Shown: positions 40,117 through 48,323 of the stretch, one piece after another
Position numbering within the stretch: position 1 is the stretch's first letter
How the letters are laid out: each line of letters opens with the position of its first letter
Source: an uncultured Bacilli bacterium
Lineage (GTDB): Bacteria > Bacillota_I > Bacilli_A > RF39 > UBA660
Length of the DNA: 64,000 nt
NCBI GenBank assembly: GCA_958413985.1
Contig: CATYVZ010000004.1
Coordinates: forward strand, 1-64,000
Direction of reading: 5' to 3'
The notes under the pieces: model-generated
Database searches by the model: none
Seen by the model: only the letters and a program-made list of their open reading frames with translations
What the model was told of the DNA's origin: nothing
Position numbers and translations under genes: made by a program

Positions 40117-40833
40117 TTATTTCCTCCCTATAATTGCTACTAGTTGTATAACAATAATAATTATAGATATTATTGACATAACAATTGTAGCAATAGCTTT
40201 ACCTCTTTTACGAGTTTTTAAACCTTGTGAAGCAAAATAGAAATTCAAAATATAAACGATTACACCGTAAGCTACACCAACAAATGAAATAAGTAATCCA
40301 AAGATTGACAACCAGAATCCCCACTCACACATTTTTTCTTGTTTTTTTGTAGTTTCATCTTGGAAACTTTGTGTAAATTGATTGTTTTGTTGCATTGGTT
40401 GACCGTAACTTTGATTATTCATTGGTTGTTGGTTATACCCTTGATTTAATGGTTGACTTGTATTTGGATCAAAATTCATTCCGTTATTGTTATTCATATT
40501 TGTTCCTCCATTATTTAATTTTTCTATTTCTTGAAATAATTTTCCTAATGAATTTCTATAATTCATCGCAGGCATATTAAGACTATTTTGCTCAATAGAC
40601 ATATCTCCAAAAGGACCTTTTAACCATGCTTGTATTGTAAGGGTTTGTCCATTTATAGAATAATTAAAATATCTATATCCTTCTAGCATTACATCTCCTG
40701 CTCTATAAAATTGTTCTCCATCTTTATTTTGTGAAGTAAATTTATTTCCTTGTATGTATGCTTGTACTAAATCATTAGCGACATTTGGATCACAATTTAA
40801 TTGAAAAGTATATGTACTTCTTCCTTTGTTCAT
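40117..40833 (-). CDS. Protein with Asn/Gln-rich linker and C-terminal membrane pair
   Basis: 238 residues. Residues 1-105 form a soluble beta-rich domain (STYTFQLNCDPNVANDLVQA at the start) resembling the bacterial DUF-type domain found before zinc-ribbon proteins. Residues 110-160 are an Asn/Gln/Met linker. Residues 175-235 hold two membrane segments with RKRGK between them, a DUF4190-like layout. The start at 40833 follows GGAGGAG by ten bases; a frame six codons longer begins on that site. A 23-residue zinc-ribbon ORF lies just upstream. Confidence 0.7.
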   Translation of the reverse strand: MNKGRSTYTFQLNCDPNVANDLVQAYIQGNKFTSQNKDGEQFYRAGDVMLEGYRYFNYSINGQTLTIQAWLKGPFGDMSIEQNSLNMPAMNYRNSLGKLFQEIEKLNNGGTNMNNNNGMNFDPNTSQPLNQGYNQQPMNNQSYGQPMQQNNQFTQSFQDETTKKQEKMCEWGFWLSIFGLLISFVGVAYGVIVYILNFYFASQGLKTRKRGKAIATIVMSIISIIIIVIQLVAIIGRK

Positions 40834-40854
40834 TTTTCTTATCTCCTCCATTAT

Positions 40855-40926
40855 TTAGCAATTTCTGCAATTTTGTTCAATGGGCTCTCCACATTTAGAA
40901 CATATCTCCCTCCTTCCCTTAATCAT
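40855..40926 (-). CDS. Tiny zinc-ribbon ORF
   Basis: 23 residues ending ICSKCGEPIEQNCRNC: two Cys pairs spaced as in a zinc ribbon. The only in-frame ATG (40926) has no ribosome site; a strong GGAAGGAGGGAG lies inside and would favour an out-of-frame ATG. It may be a true micro-protein, or the detached N-terminal zinc ribbon of the downstream membrane protein after a frameshift. Confidence 0.35.
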   Translation of the reverse strand: MIKGRREICSKCGEPIEQNCRNC

Positions 40927-41046
40927 AATACACTATACACTTTTTGTATATTTTCTTATAATAAACCCGATCTACGACAATTCTATCAACCATACAACTC
41001 ACCTCCTTTACTTTATTATATAATAACATACTTTTTTTAAAAAAGC

Positions 41047-41103
41047 CACTTATAATAGAATATTTTTATACAATACGTATATAATAAAAATCTATAATAA
41101 GTG
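41047..41103. promoter_or_regulatory. Inverted repeat in front of the XRE regulator
   Basis: CACTTATAATAGA (41047-41059) and TCTATAATAAGTG (41091-41103) are inverted copies with one mismatch, 31 bases apart, within the region between the minus-strand cluster and the regulator gene. Both arms contain TATAAT, so they may be operators covering promoters. Autoregulation by the adjacent gene is inferred. Confidence 0.45.
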
Positions 41104-41129
41104 AGAAAATATATATGGATGGTGGTCAT

Positions 41130-41399
41130 ATGAAATTTGATCCATCAGATGATCGATATATTTATGAGATTGTTAGTAAAAATATTAAATATTTTAGATT
41201 ACATAACAATAGTAGATATAGTTCATTTGGTAGAATGACACAAGAAAAATTAGCAGAGCTATGTGATTTAAGTCATAGTTTGATTAGTAACATTGAGTCT
41301 AGCAAAGTACAACAATCGTTTAGTTTGGCGGTTCTTTATCGTATTGCACAAGTACTTGATGTAGATATTAAAGAATTTTTTGTAAAACGAGATTTTTAA
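41130..41399 (+). CDS. XRE-family transcriptional regulator
   Basis: 89 residues with one Cro/CI-type helix-turn-helix: RMTQEKLAELCDLSHSLISN followed by IESSKVQQSFSLAVLYRIAQVLDVDIKEFF. No ligand-binding domain. ATG 41130 has GGTGG six bases before it; an ATG at 41115 lies upstream without a clear site. It is divergent from the 40117-40926 cluster and may control it. Confidence 0.8.
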   Translation: MKFDPSDDRYIYEIVSKNIKYFRLHNNSRYSSFGRMTQEKLAELCDLSHSLISNIESSKVQQSFSLAVLYRIAQVLDVDIKEFFVKRDF

Positions 41400-41483
41400 A
41401 TTCTCTTTTTTTATATATAATAAAAGTTGATGAATAACCTAGAAAATAGGTATATCCGTGAGGATAAGATGTCATTATTTGTT

Positions 41484-41511
41484 TTGACTTTTGTTTTAAA
41501 TGTGATATACT
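41484..41511 (+). promoter_or_regulatory. Promoter of the nucleoside-salvage operon
   Basis: TTGACT (41484-41489) and TATACT (41506-41511) with 16-bp spacing, 20 bp before the deoD start. Two small hairpins at about 41439-41466 lie upstream of this promoter and so are not part of the operon leader. Confidence 0.75.
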
Positions 41512-41531
41512 TATCATAGAATGGAGTATTT

Positions 41532-42254
41532 ATGATTGAGACACCACATATTAAATGTAATAAAGAAGATATAGCTGAGATTGTTTTGATGCCAGGCGAT
41601 CCTTTGCGCGCTAAATTTATTGCTGAAACATATTTAAATGATTATAAATTGGTTAATAATGTTAGAAATATGTTAGCTTATACTGGTAGCTATAAGGGTA
41701 AAAAAATAACTGTTTTCTCATCTGGTATGGGTTTAGCTAGTATGGGGATATATTGCTATGAACTATACAAGTTTTTTGACGTTAAATATATTATTCGGAT
41801 TGGTTCTTGCGGTAGTAATAACCCTAATATCAAATTGTTAGATATTGTCTTGTCTTCATCAAGCTATACCGAAACAAATTTTAGTTATACTTTTAATAGC
41901 GAAAAAATTGCGGAAATCGACGCTAGTCCTTTTTTAAACGATATTATTATTAGAAAAGCAAAATCTAAAAACTTAGATTTAAAAGTTGGCAAAACAGCTT
42001 GCACTTTAGTGTTTGATTCTTATATGCAAGATCAAGAAAGTTATACTAAAAGGTTGCCTAAGGATATAATCGCTAGTGAAATGGAAGCTTTTGCCTTATT
42101 TTATATTGCTAATAAATTAAATAAACAAGCAAGTTGCCTACTTACAGTCTCTGATTCTATATATGAAAATAAAAAAATTTCTGCGCTTGCAAGACAAAAT
42201 AGTTTAAAAGAGATGATCGAATTAGCTCTAGATTCTAGTTTGGAGGTTAAATAA
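41532..42254 (+). CDS. deoD: Purine nucleoside phosphorylase, DeoD type
   Basis: Phosphorolysis of purine (deoxy)nucleosides to base and (deoxy)ribose 1-phosphate. 240 residues: TPHIKCNKEDIAEIVLMPGD with the phosphate-binding loop, GSYKGKKITVFSSGMG, RIGSCGSN, and the nucleoside-binding SEMEAFALFYIA. First gene of deoD-cdd-pdp-pncC. The TAA overlaps the cdd start by one base. Confidence 0.95.
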   Translation: MIETPHIKCNKEDIAEIVLMPGDPLRAKFIAETYLNDYKLVNNVRNMLAYTGSYKGKKITVFSSGMGLASMGIYCYELYKFFDVKYIIRIGSCGSNNPNIKLLDIVLSSSSYTETNFSYTFNSEKIAEIDASPFLNDIIIRKAKSKNLDLKVGKTACTLVFDSYMQDQESYTKRLPKDIIASEMEAFALFYIANKLNKQASCLLTVSDSIYENKKISALARQNSLKEMIELALDSSLEVK

Positions 42255-42625
42255 TGGAATTGATGGATAAAGCGATTGAAGCTAAAAAGAATTCTTATAG
42301 CCCCTACTCTAATTTTAAAGTTGGTGCGGCTTTATTAACTGCTGATAATCAAGTATATACAGGATGTAATATAGAAAGTGTATCTTATACACCTACTTGT
42401 TGTGCTGAGAGAACAGCGTTTTTTAAAGCGATAAGTGATGGTAAAAAAGATTTTAAAGCTATTGCTATTACTGGCGATAGTACTTTTTGTTATCCTTGTG
42501 GCGTCTGTCGCCAAGTTATGAGTGAGTTTTGTGATGCAAATTTTAAAATCTATGTCGGTAACGAAAAAGAATATAAAGAGTATACATTAGAAGAATTGCT
42601 ACCACATTCTTTTGATATGGAGTGA
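42254..42625 (+). CDS. cdd: Cytidine deaminase
   Basis: Converts (deoxy)cytidine to (deoxy)uridine. 123 residues. Zinc ligands and catalytic Glu in CCAERTAFFKAIS and CYPCGVCRQVMSEF; N-terminal SPYSNFKVGAALLT. The tetrameric, three-cysteine type. Starts on the deoD stop (TAATG) and ends in the ribosome site of pdp. Confidence 0.96.
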   Translation: MELMDKAIEAKKNSYSPYSNFKVGAALLTADNQVYTGCNIESVSYTPTCCAERTAFFKAISDGKKDFKAIAITGDSTFCYPCGVCRQVMSEFCDANFKIYVGNEKEYKEYTLEELLPHSFDME

Positions 42626-42630
42626 TCTTT

Positions 42631-43905
42631 ATGACTATGTATGATATTATCGAAAAAAAGAAAAATAAATTAGCTTTAACTAAAGAAGAAATTTCTTTTT
42701 TTGTAAATGGTTATGTTAATAATGAAATACCAGATTATCAAGTTTCTAGTTTACTTATGGCCATCGTTTTAAACGGCATGAATAACGAGGAAGTTACAGA
42801 ATTAACTTTAGCTATGGCTAATTCAGGCCAACGTTTAAATTTTCCTTTTTTGACTGTCGATAAACATTCAACAGGTGGTGTTGGTGATAAGACAACTTTA
42901 ATCATTGCTCCGATAGTAGCAAGTCTTAATTGCAAAGTAGCTAAGATGAGTGGCAAGGGATTAGGATATACCGGTGGAACTATCGATAAATTAGAGTCTA
43001 TTCCTAATTTCAACACACAGTTAGATGAAGAAACTTTTATTCGTCAAGTTAAAGAAATTAATTTGGCCATCGTTAGCCAAACAAAGAATATTGCTCCAGC
43101 CGATAAGAAACTTTATGCTTTAAGGGATGTCACTGCCACAGTAGAAAGTATTCCCTTGATTGCTTCTAGTATTATGAGCAAAAAAATAGCTAGTGGGGCG
43201 ACTAATCTGGTTTTAGATGTCAAAGTTGGATCAGGAGCCTTTATGAAAGAAATATCTCAAGCTAGAAAGTTAGCTAAGACCATGGTTGAGATTGGCGCTA
43301 GAACCAATATCAATGTTATAGCTGTTTTATCGAATATGAATCAACCTTTGGGGAAAAATATCGGGAATGTGTTAGAAATACAAGAAGTGATAGATACTTT
43401 AAGCGGTAAAGGTCCAAAAGATTTAAAAGAGTTAGCGGTAACTTTAGCTAGTCATATGGTCAGTATCGATCAAAACATTCCTTATAAAGAAGCTATAAAA
43501 AAGGTGATAACAGTTTTAGAGAGTGGTCAAGCTTTGTCTAAATTTTATGAGATGGTTAAATATCAAAACGGCGAAATTGACCAAATGACCAACAAATCTA
43601 AATATCAGTATAAAGTTTTAGCTCGAAAAGAAGGCTATATAACTAGAATGGATACCGAATTAATTGGCAAGATAAGTTGTCTATTAGGAGCTGGTCGCAT
43701 AAATAAAGATGATCCGATCGATTATAGTGCTGGAATCATTGTGAACAAAAAAATTAACGATTATGTTTTAAAGGATGAACTATTAGCTACTTTATATACC
43801 AATAAAAAAATAGATTTAAAAGACAAGTATCTAGAAGCATTAACCATTTCAAAAAGTAAAGTTAAGTCTAAGCTAATATTGGAGGTTATAAAGTGCAAGA
43901 ATTAG
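42631..43905 (+). CDS. pdp: Pyrimidine-nucleoside phosphorylase
   Basis: Cleaves uridine, deoxyuridine and thymidine by phosphorolysis. 424 residues. The family signature KMSGKGLGYTGGTIDKLESI and the phosphate/nucleoside segment VDKHSTGGVGDKTTLI are intact. ATG 42631 follows GGAGTG by a usual distance; a GTG at 42622 would start within cdd. Its 3' end overlaps pncC by 13 bp. It completes conversion of nucleosides into base plus sugar phosphate. Confidence 0.95.
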   Translation: MTMYDIIEKKKNKLALTKEEISFFVNGYVNNEIPDYQVSSLLMAIVLNGMNNEEVTELTLAMANSGQRLNFPFLTVDKHSTGGVGDKTTLIIAPIVASLNCKVAKMSGKGLGYTGGTIDKLESIPNFNTQLDEETFIRQVKEINLAIVSQTKNIAPADKKLYALRDVTATVESIPLIASSIMSKKIASGATNLVLDVKVGSGAFMKEISQARKLAKTMVEIGARTNINVIAVLSNMNQPLGKNIGNVLEIQEVIDTLSGKGPKDLKELAVTLASHMVSIDQNIPYKEAIKKVITVLESGQALSKFYEMVKYQNGEIDQMTNKSKYQYKVLARKEGYITRMDTELIGKISCLLGAGRINKDDPIDYSAGIIVNKKINDYVLKDELLATLYTNKKIDLKDKYLEALTISKSKVKSKLILEVIKCKN

Positions 43906-44357
43906 TTAATATGTTGATAAACAAAAATAAAACAATCGCCACAATGGAATCTTGTACTGGTGGAGGTTTTGTAAATGAAATTACCAATGTACCTGATTCT
44001 AGTAAAGTTATCAAATTTAGTGCAGTTACTTATTCGAATGAATTTAAGATAAAAATGGGCGTAGATCCACTAATAATCGATAAGTATACTGTATATAGTA
44101 TTCAAACTGCTAAAGAGATGAGCAAAGCGATAGTTAATTATACTAATGCTGATTACGGAATAGGAATAACTGGCAAAATGAATAAACCAGATCAAAACAA
44201 TATCGGTGGATCTGACAACTTGGTTTATGTTAGTATTTATGATCAAGCTAAAGATAGCTATTATACTTTAACTATCGAAGTTTTAAAACAACCAAGAAAA
44301 GAAAACAAACAACTAGTAGTTAGCAAAATATGTGAATTTTTAAAAAATATTGTATAA
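43893..44357 (+). CDS. CinA-family amidohydrolase (PncC-like)
   Basis: 154 residues matching the C-terminal CinA domain alone: MESCTGGGFVNEITNVPDSS, TYSNEFKIKMGV, GIGITGKMNKPDQNN, VYVSIYD. Family members deamidate nicotinamide mononucleotide (PncC). Starts with GTG after GGAGGTTATAAA, overlapping the end of pdp. The final helix is typical. Stand-alone PncC in a nucleoside operon suggests nucleotide recycling. Confidence 0.85.
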   Translation: MQELVNMLINKNKTIATMESCTGGGFVNEITNVPDSSKVIKFSAVTYSNEFKIKMGVDPLIIDKYTVYSIQTAKEMSKAIVNYTNADYGIGITGKMNKPDQNNIGGSDNLVYVSIYDQAKDSYYTLTIEVLKQPRKENKQLVVSKICEFLKNIV

Positions 44358-44396
44358 AAAAAATTTATTATAACCAATATTTAATAGGTGAACAAA

Positions 44397-44915
44397 ATGA
44401 AAAAATTAATATTGGTTATTGGGCTAGTATTAGGTATATATTTTACGATTGGTCATGTCAGCAGTTTAGTTATTCCGCCTGATGCTTTAAGAATTAGGGT
44501 TATAGCTAATAGTGATAGCGATTATGATCAGCAAATAAAAGAAATTGTCAAAGACAATATTCAATATAAGATGTATGAACTTTTAAAAAATACTAGGGGA
44601 GTTGAAGAAGCTAGAAAAATTATCAACAGCAATCTTACTTCCATTGATGAAGAAGTACGTATAACTTTGATGCAGTTAAATTATGAGTTGGGGTATGATA
44701 TTAATTTTGGATTAAATTACTTTCCAAGCAAAGAATATAAAGGAATTACTTATGAAGAAGGATACTATGAGTCTTTAGTGATAACTTTAGGTGAGGGCAA
44801 AGGCGAAAATTGGTGGTGTGTTTTATTCCCCCCATTATGCTTGATCGAAGCAGAAGAAAGTGATGAAATCGAGTATTCATCGTTTGTTAAAGAGTTATTA
44901 GAAAAGTATCTATAA
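44397..44915 (+). CDS. spoIIR: Stage II sporulation protein R
   Basis: 172 residues. Signal or anchor segment at 3-24, then the SpoIIR pattern: LRIRVIANSDSDYDQQIKEI, LNYFPSKEYKGITYEEGYYE, and SLVITLGEGKGENWWCVLFPP followed by LC. In Bacilli and Clostridia SpoIIR is secreted from the forespore and activates SpoIIGA, which processes pro-sigmaE in the mother cell. It is good evidence for sporulation ability or recent ancestry. AGGTGAAC precedes the ATG at 44397. No other sporulation-only gene is in this window. Confidence 0.93.
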   Translation: MKKLILVIGLVLGIYFTIGHVSSLVIPPDALRIRVIANSDSDYDQQIKEIVKDNIQYKMYELLKNTRGVEEARKIINSNLTSIDEEVRITLMQLNYELGYDINFGLNYFPSKEYKGITYEEGYYESLVITLGEGKGENWWCVLFPPLCLIEAEESDEIEYSSFVKELLEKYL

Positions 44916-44963
44916 CTCTTTTATTTTAAATTATTTTATTATATAATTGATATGGTGATATAT

Positions 44964-46292
44964 ATGGATAAGGTATATAATGAATTGTTAAACAAACTTA
45001 AGATAAAATATGGTGACGCTGTTGTCGTCGGTGTTTCTGGTGGACCTGATTCAATGGCCTTATTACATATACTATTAAGATTAAAAAAAGCTTTAGATCT
45101 TCAATTAATCGTCGCCCATGTCAATCATAATACTGGTCGTGTTGGTCAAAAATCAGAGCAAGAATTTGTTGCCGATTATTGCAAAAAAAACGGCATTACT
45201 TTTGAGACTATGTTAATTGCTTCCTATGGTGATGATAATTTCCACAATGAAGCTAGAAGTATCCGCTATAATTATTTTTCCAAATTAGCTAAAAAATACG
45301 ATGCTAAATACATTTTTACAGCTCATCATGCCGATGATTTAATCGAAACTATTTTGATGCGAATTGTAAGAGGATCGACATTAAGAGGATACAGTGGCTT
45401 TTCTCAAATCGTTAAAATGAATGGTTATTATATTGTTAGACCTTTAATTCATGTTACAAAAGATGAAATCTATCGCTATTTAGAACGAAATAATATTAAA
45501 TATATGATCGATCAGTCAAATACAAAAGATGTTTATACGAGAAATAGATTTCGAAAATATATTGTTCCTACTTTTAAAAAAGAAGACCCTATGGTTCATG
45601 AAAAATTTTATAAATTTAGTAAAACTTTATTAGAATATAATGATTATATTGATAAACAAGTAAATAAAATTTATAAAAAAGTATGTCCTGATAATATTTT
45701 AAATATTACAGAATTTTTAAAACAGGAACCTTTAATTCAAACCAAAATAATCTATTCTATGTTAGAAAAAATCTATCAAGATGATTTGATGTTATTGACA
45801 GATAAACATTGTGAAATTATTCATAATTTAATATTGTCTAAAAAAGCTAATGCGACTTTGCATTTACCGAATAATATTCAGGCGATCAAATCATATAATA
45901 CTTTAGAGTTATCAAAAATAAATTTTAAAGATAACATCTATGAAATTCAAATCGAAGAATATTTAAATTTACCTAACGGCAAAAACATTGAAATAGTTAA
46001 AACTAGTAAAATAGATGATAATAATATTTGCAGGTTAGATTCTACTAGCATCAAACCACCATTATATGTTAGAAATAGACATGATGGCGATAAAATGACT
46101 GTTAAAGGAATGTTAGGCCGAAAAAAAATATCTGATATATTTATCGAATGCAAAGTACCTAGTCAACAACGCGATCTATGGCCGATTGTATGTGATGCAG
46201 ATGATAATATAGTTTGGGTTCCAGGATTAAAAAAATCAAAATTTTGTAAAGAAAAAACAGAAAAGTATGATATAATACTTAAGTACTACTAA
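44964..46292 (+). CDS. tilS: tRNA(Ile)-lysidine synthase
   Basis: Makes lysidine at C34 of tRNA-Ile(CAU), essential for reading AUA. 442 residues: PP-loop VVVGVSGGPDSMALLHIL, HVNHNTG, HHADDLIETILMRI and RGS; C-terminal domain with RHDGDKMTVKGMLGRKKISD. ATG 44964 follows GGTGATAT; an ATG at 44952 lies upstream of that site. A TATAAT at 44942-44947 may start tilS-ftsH transcription. AUA codons are very frequent in this AT-rich genome. Confidence 0.95.
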   Translation: MDKVYNELLNKLKIKYGDAVVVGVSGGPDSMALLHILLRLKKALDLQLIVAHVNHNTGRVGQKSEQEFVADYCKKNGITFETMLIASYGDDNFHNEARSIRYNYFSKLAKKYDAKYIFTAHHADDLIETILMRIVRGSTLRGYSGFSQIVKMNGYYIVRPLIHVTKDEIYRYLERNNIKYMIDQSNTKDVYTRNRFRKYIVPTFKKEDPMVHEKFYKFSKTLLEYNDYIDKQVNKIYKKVCPDNILNITEFLKQEPLIQTKIIYSMLEKIYQDDLMLLTDKHCEIIHNLILSKKANATLHLPNNIQAIKSYNTLELSKINFKDNIYEIQIEEYLNLPNGKNIEIVKTSKIDDNNICRLDSTSIKPPLYVRNRHDGDKMTVKGMLGRKKISDIFIECKVPSQQRDLWPIVCDADDNIVWVPGLKKSKFCKEKTEKYDIILKYY

Positions 46293-46306
46293 AAGAGGAG
46301 GTTTTT

Positions 46307-48262
46307 ATGAATAAAAAAGAAATAAGAAAAAGTTTAATTCCTTATTTGTTATTGTTTATTGTGATGATCGGAATATTTTATTTTTTTACCGTTTCTAACC
46401 GCAAAGTAAATCAATTTACATATGATCAATTTGTCGAACATATGGATAATGACGAAATTAAAGAAATAGTGATCGTTCCTAGAAGCAATGCAGGTGTTTA
46501 TGAAATAGAAGGAAAATTAAATAGTTATGGTGAGAATGAAACATTCTATTTAAAAGTACCTTTATCAAATGAAATAATAGCTAAAATATTACAAGCTGAA
46601 GAAAACTATGATTTTGAGATCAAGACTAACTCTGATCCAGATTCTAGTACATTTTGGTTATTTGTTTTAAATGTATTACCAATACTATTATTGTTAGGAG
46701 CAGGATTTTACTTTGTAACTAAACAGATGGGTTCCGCTAATAAATCGATGGATTTTGGTCGCAGTCGTGCCCGTTTAAATGAACAAAATAATAAAGTAAC
46801 ATTTAAGGATGTTGCTGGTCTTGATGAAGAAAAAGAAGAAGTAGCTGAGTTGATCGACTTCTTAAAAAGTCCAGCTCGTTTTCAAAAGTTAGGAGCTAGA
46901 ATTCCGAAAGGAGTTTTACTTGTCGGTCCACCGGGAACTGGTAAAACTTTACTAGCTAGAGCTGTGGCAGGTGAAGCTAATGTTCCATTTTATTATATAA
47001 GTGGTTCAGAATTTGTAGAATTGTTTGTCGGTGTCGGAGCTTCGCGAGTTAGAGATATGTTCAAACAAGCTAAACATAACGCTCCATGTTTGATCTTTAT
47101 CGATGAAATCGATGCTGTTGGCCGCCAAAGAGGAGCCGGTTTAGGTGGTGGTCATGACGAAAGAGAACAAACATTAAACCAATTATTGACAGAAATGGAT
47201 GGTTTTGGAGCAAATGAAGGAATTATCATTATCGCTGCTACCAACCGACCTGATGTATTAGACCCAGCACTTTTAAGACCTGGTAGATTTGATCGCCAAG
47301 TTCAAGTTAATTTACCAGATGCAAAAGGACGAGAAGAAATTTTAAAAGTTCATGCTCGTGGTAAAATTTTTGCTAAAGGAGTTTCACTTAAAAACATTTC
47401 ATCGCGAACTGTTGGCTTTAGTGGCGCAGATTTAGAAAATTTACTTAACGAAGCAGCTTTACTTGCTGTTAGAAGAAATAAGGAAAGTATTACTATGGCC
47501 GAAATTGACGAGGCTCACGATCGTGTATTGATGGGACCAGCTAAAAAGTCGAAAAAATATACTGATAACGACAAGAAGTTGGTTGCTTATCACGAGGCCG
47601 GTCATGCTGTTTTAGGCATAAAATTAGATGGTGCAAACGACGTTCAGAAAATAACAATTATTCCTCGTGGTTATGCTGGTGGTTATACGATGATGCTTCC
47701 TAAAGAGGAACGATTCACTGCAACTAAACAGGAATTATTGGAACGAATTACTGGATTACTAGGTGGTCGTGTTGCCGAAGAATTAGTATTCGGGGAAATA
47801 ACGACTGGTGCTCATAATGACTTTGAACAAGCTACTAAAATTGTTAGAGCTATGGTTACTGAGTATGGTATGAGTAGTTTAGGGCCACTTCAATTAGAAC
47901 AGAATGAAGGTAGTGTCTTTTTAGGACGCGACTACAATAAATCACGTAATTTCTCTAGCCAAGTTGCTTATGAAATTGACCAAGAGATGCGTAAAATAAT
48001 CGATGAGTGCTACAAGAAAGCACAAAAAATAATTAAAGAAAATAGAGATCTATTGGATTTGATTGCTGATACTTTGATTAGTAAGGAAACTTTAACCAAA
48101 GAAGAAATTGACTATTTAGTAGAACATAAGTGTTTACCAGATGAAGAAAAAGAATTAACTTTAGAAGAATTAAAAAATATAGCTAAAGAAAAGAAAATAA
48201 AAGGTTATACTAAAATGACAAAAGAAGAACTACAAGAAGCAATTAATACATCTGAAGATTAA
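46307..48262 (+). CDS. ftsH: ATP-dependent zinc metalloprotease FtsH with SAP/Rho_N-like tail
   Basis: Membrane protease for quality control of membrane proteins. 651 residues. Two membrane segments (about 11-29 and 119-140) flank an extracellular domain. AAA domain: Walker A GPPGTGKT (about 208-215), Walker [12 protein letters not shown], pore [15 protein letters not shown], second region of homology [19 protein letters not shown]. Protease: HEAGH (about 428). The last 35 residues, [20 protein letters not shown] then TKEELQEAI, match the short Rho_N/SAP helix-loop-helix, unusual for FtsH. tilS precedes as in Bacillus, but hpt is missing. Confidence 0.96.
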   Translation: MNKKEIRKSLIPYLLLFIVMIGIFYFFTVSNRKVNQFTYDQFVEHMDNDEIKEIVIVPRSNAGVYEIEGKLNSYGENETFYLKVPLSNEIIAKILQAEENYDFEIKTNSDPDSSTFWLFVLNVLPILLLLGAGFYFVTKQMGSANKSMDFGRSRARLNEQNNKVTFKDVAGLDEEKEEVAELIDFLKSPARFQKLGARIPKGVLLVGPPGTGKTLLARAVAGEANVPFYYISGSEFVELFVGVGASRVRDMFKQAKHNAPCLIFIDEIDAVGRQRGAGLGGGHDEREQTLNQLLTEMDGFGANEGIIIIAATNRPDVLDPALLRPGRFDRQVQVNLPDAKGREEILKVHARGKIFAKGVSLKNISSRTVGFSGADLENLLNEAALLAVRRNKESITMAEIDEAHDRVLMGPAKKSKKYTDNDKKLVAYHEAGHAVLGIKLDGANDVQKITIIPRGYAGGYTMMLPKEERFTATKQELLERITGLLGGRVAEELVFGEITTGAHNDFEQATKIVRAMVTEYGMSSLGPLQLEQNEGSVFLGRDYNKSRNFSSQVAYEIDQEMRKIIDECYKKAQKIIKENRDLLDLIADTLISKETLTKEEIDYLVEHKCLPDEEKELTLEELKNIAKEKKIKGYTKMTKEELQEAINTSED

Positions 48263-48271
48263 TCTGGTTTT

Positions 48272-48299
48272 GACAATCAACTTTTGTTGATTGTCTTTT
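48272..48299 (+). terminator. Terminator after ftsH
   Basis: GACAATCAAC (48272-48281) pairs with GTTGATTGTC (48286-48295), loop TTTT, then TTTT. Confidence 0.85.
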
Positions 48300-48323
48300 G
48301 TTATAAATAGAAAGGGAAATATA

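Noticed and set aside
41400..41531. Purine or other riboswitch before deoD
   Set aside because: Two small hairpins are visible, but none of the conserved purine, preQ1 or tetrahydrofolate riboswitch sequences is present, and the -35/-10 pair lies downstream of them.
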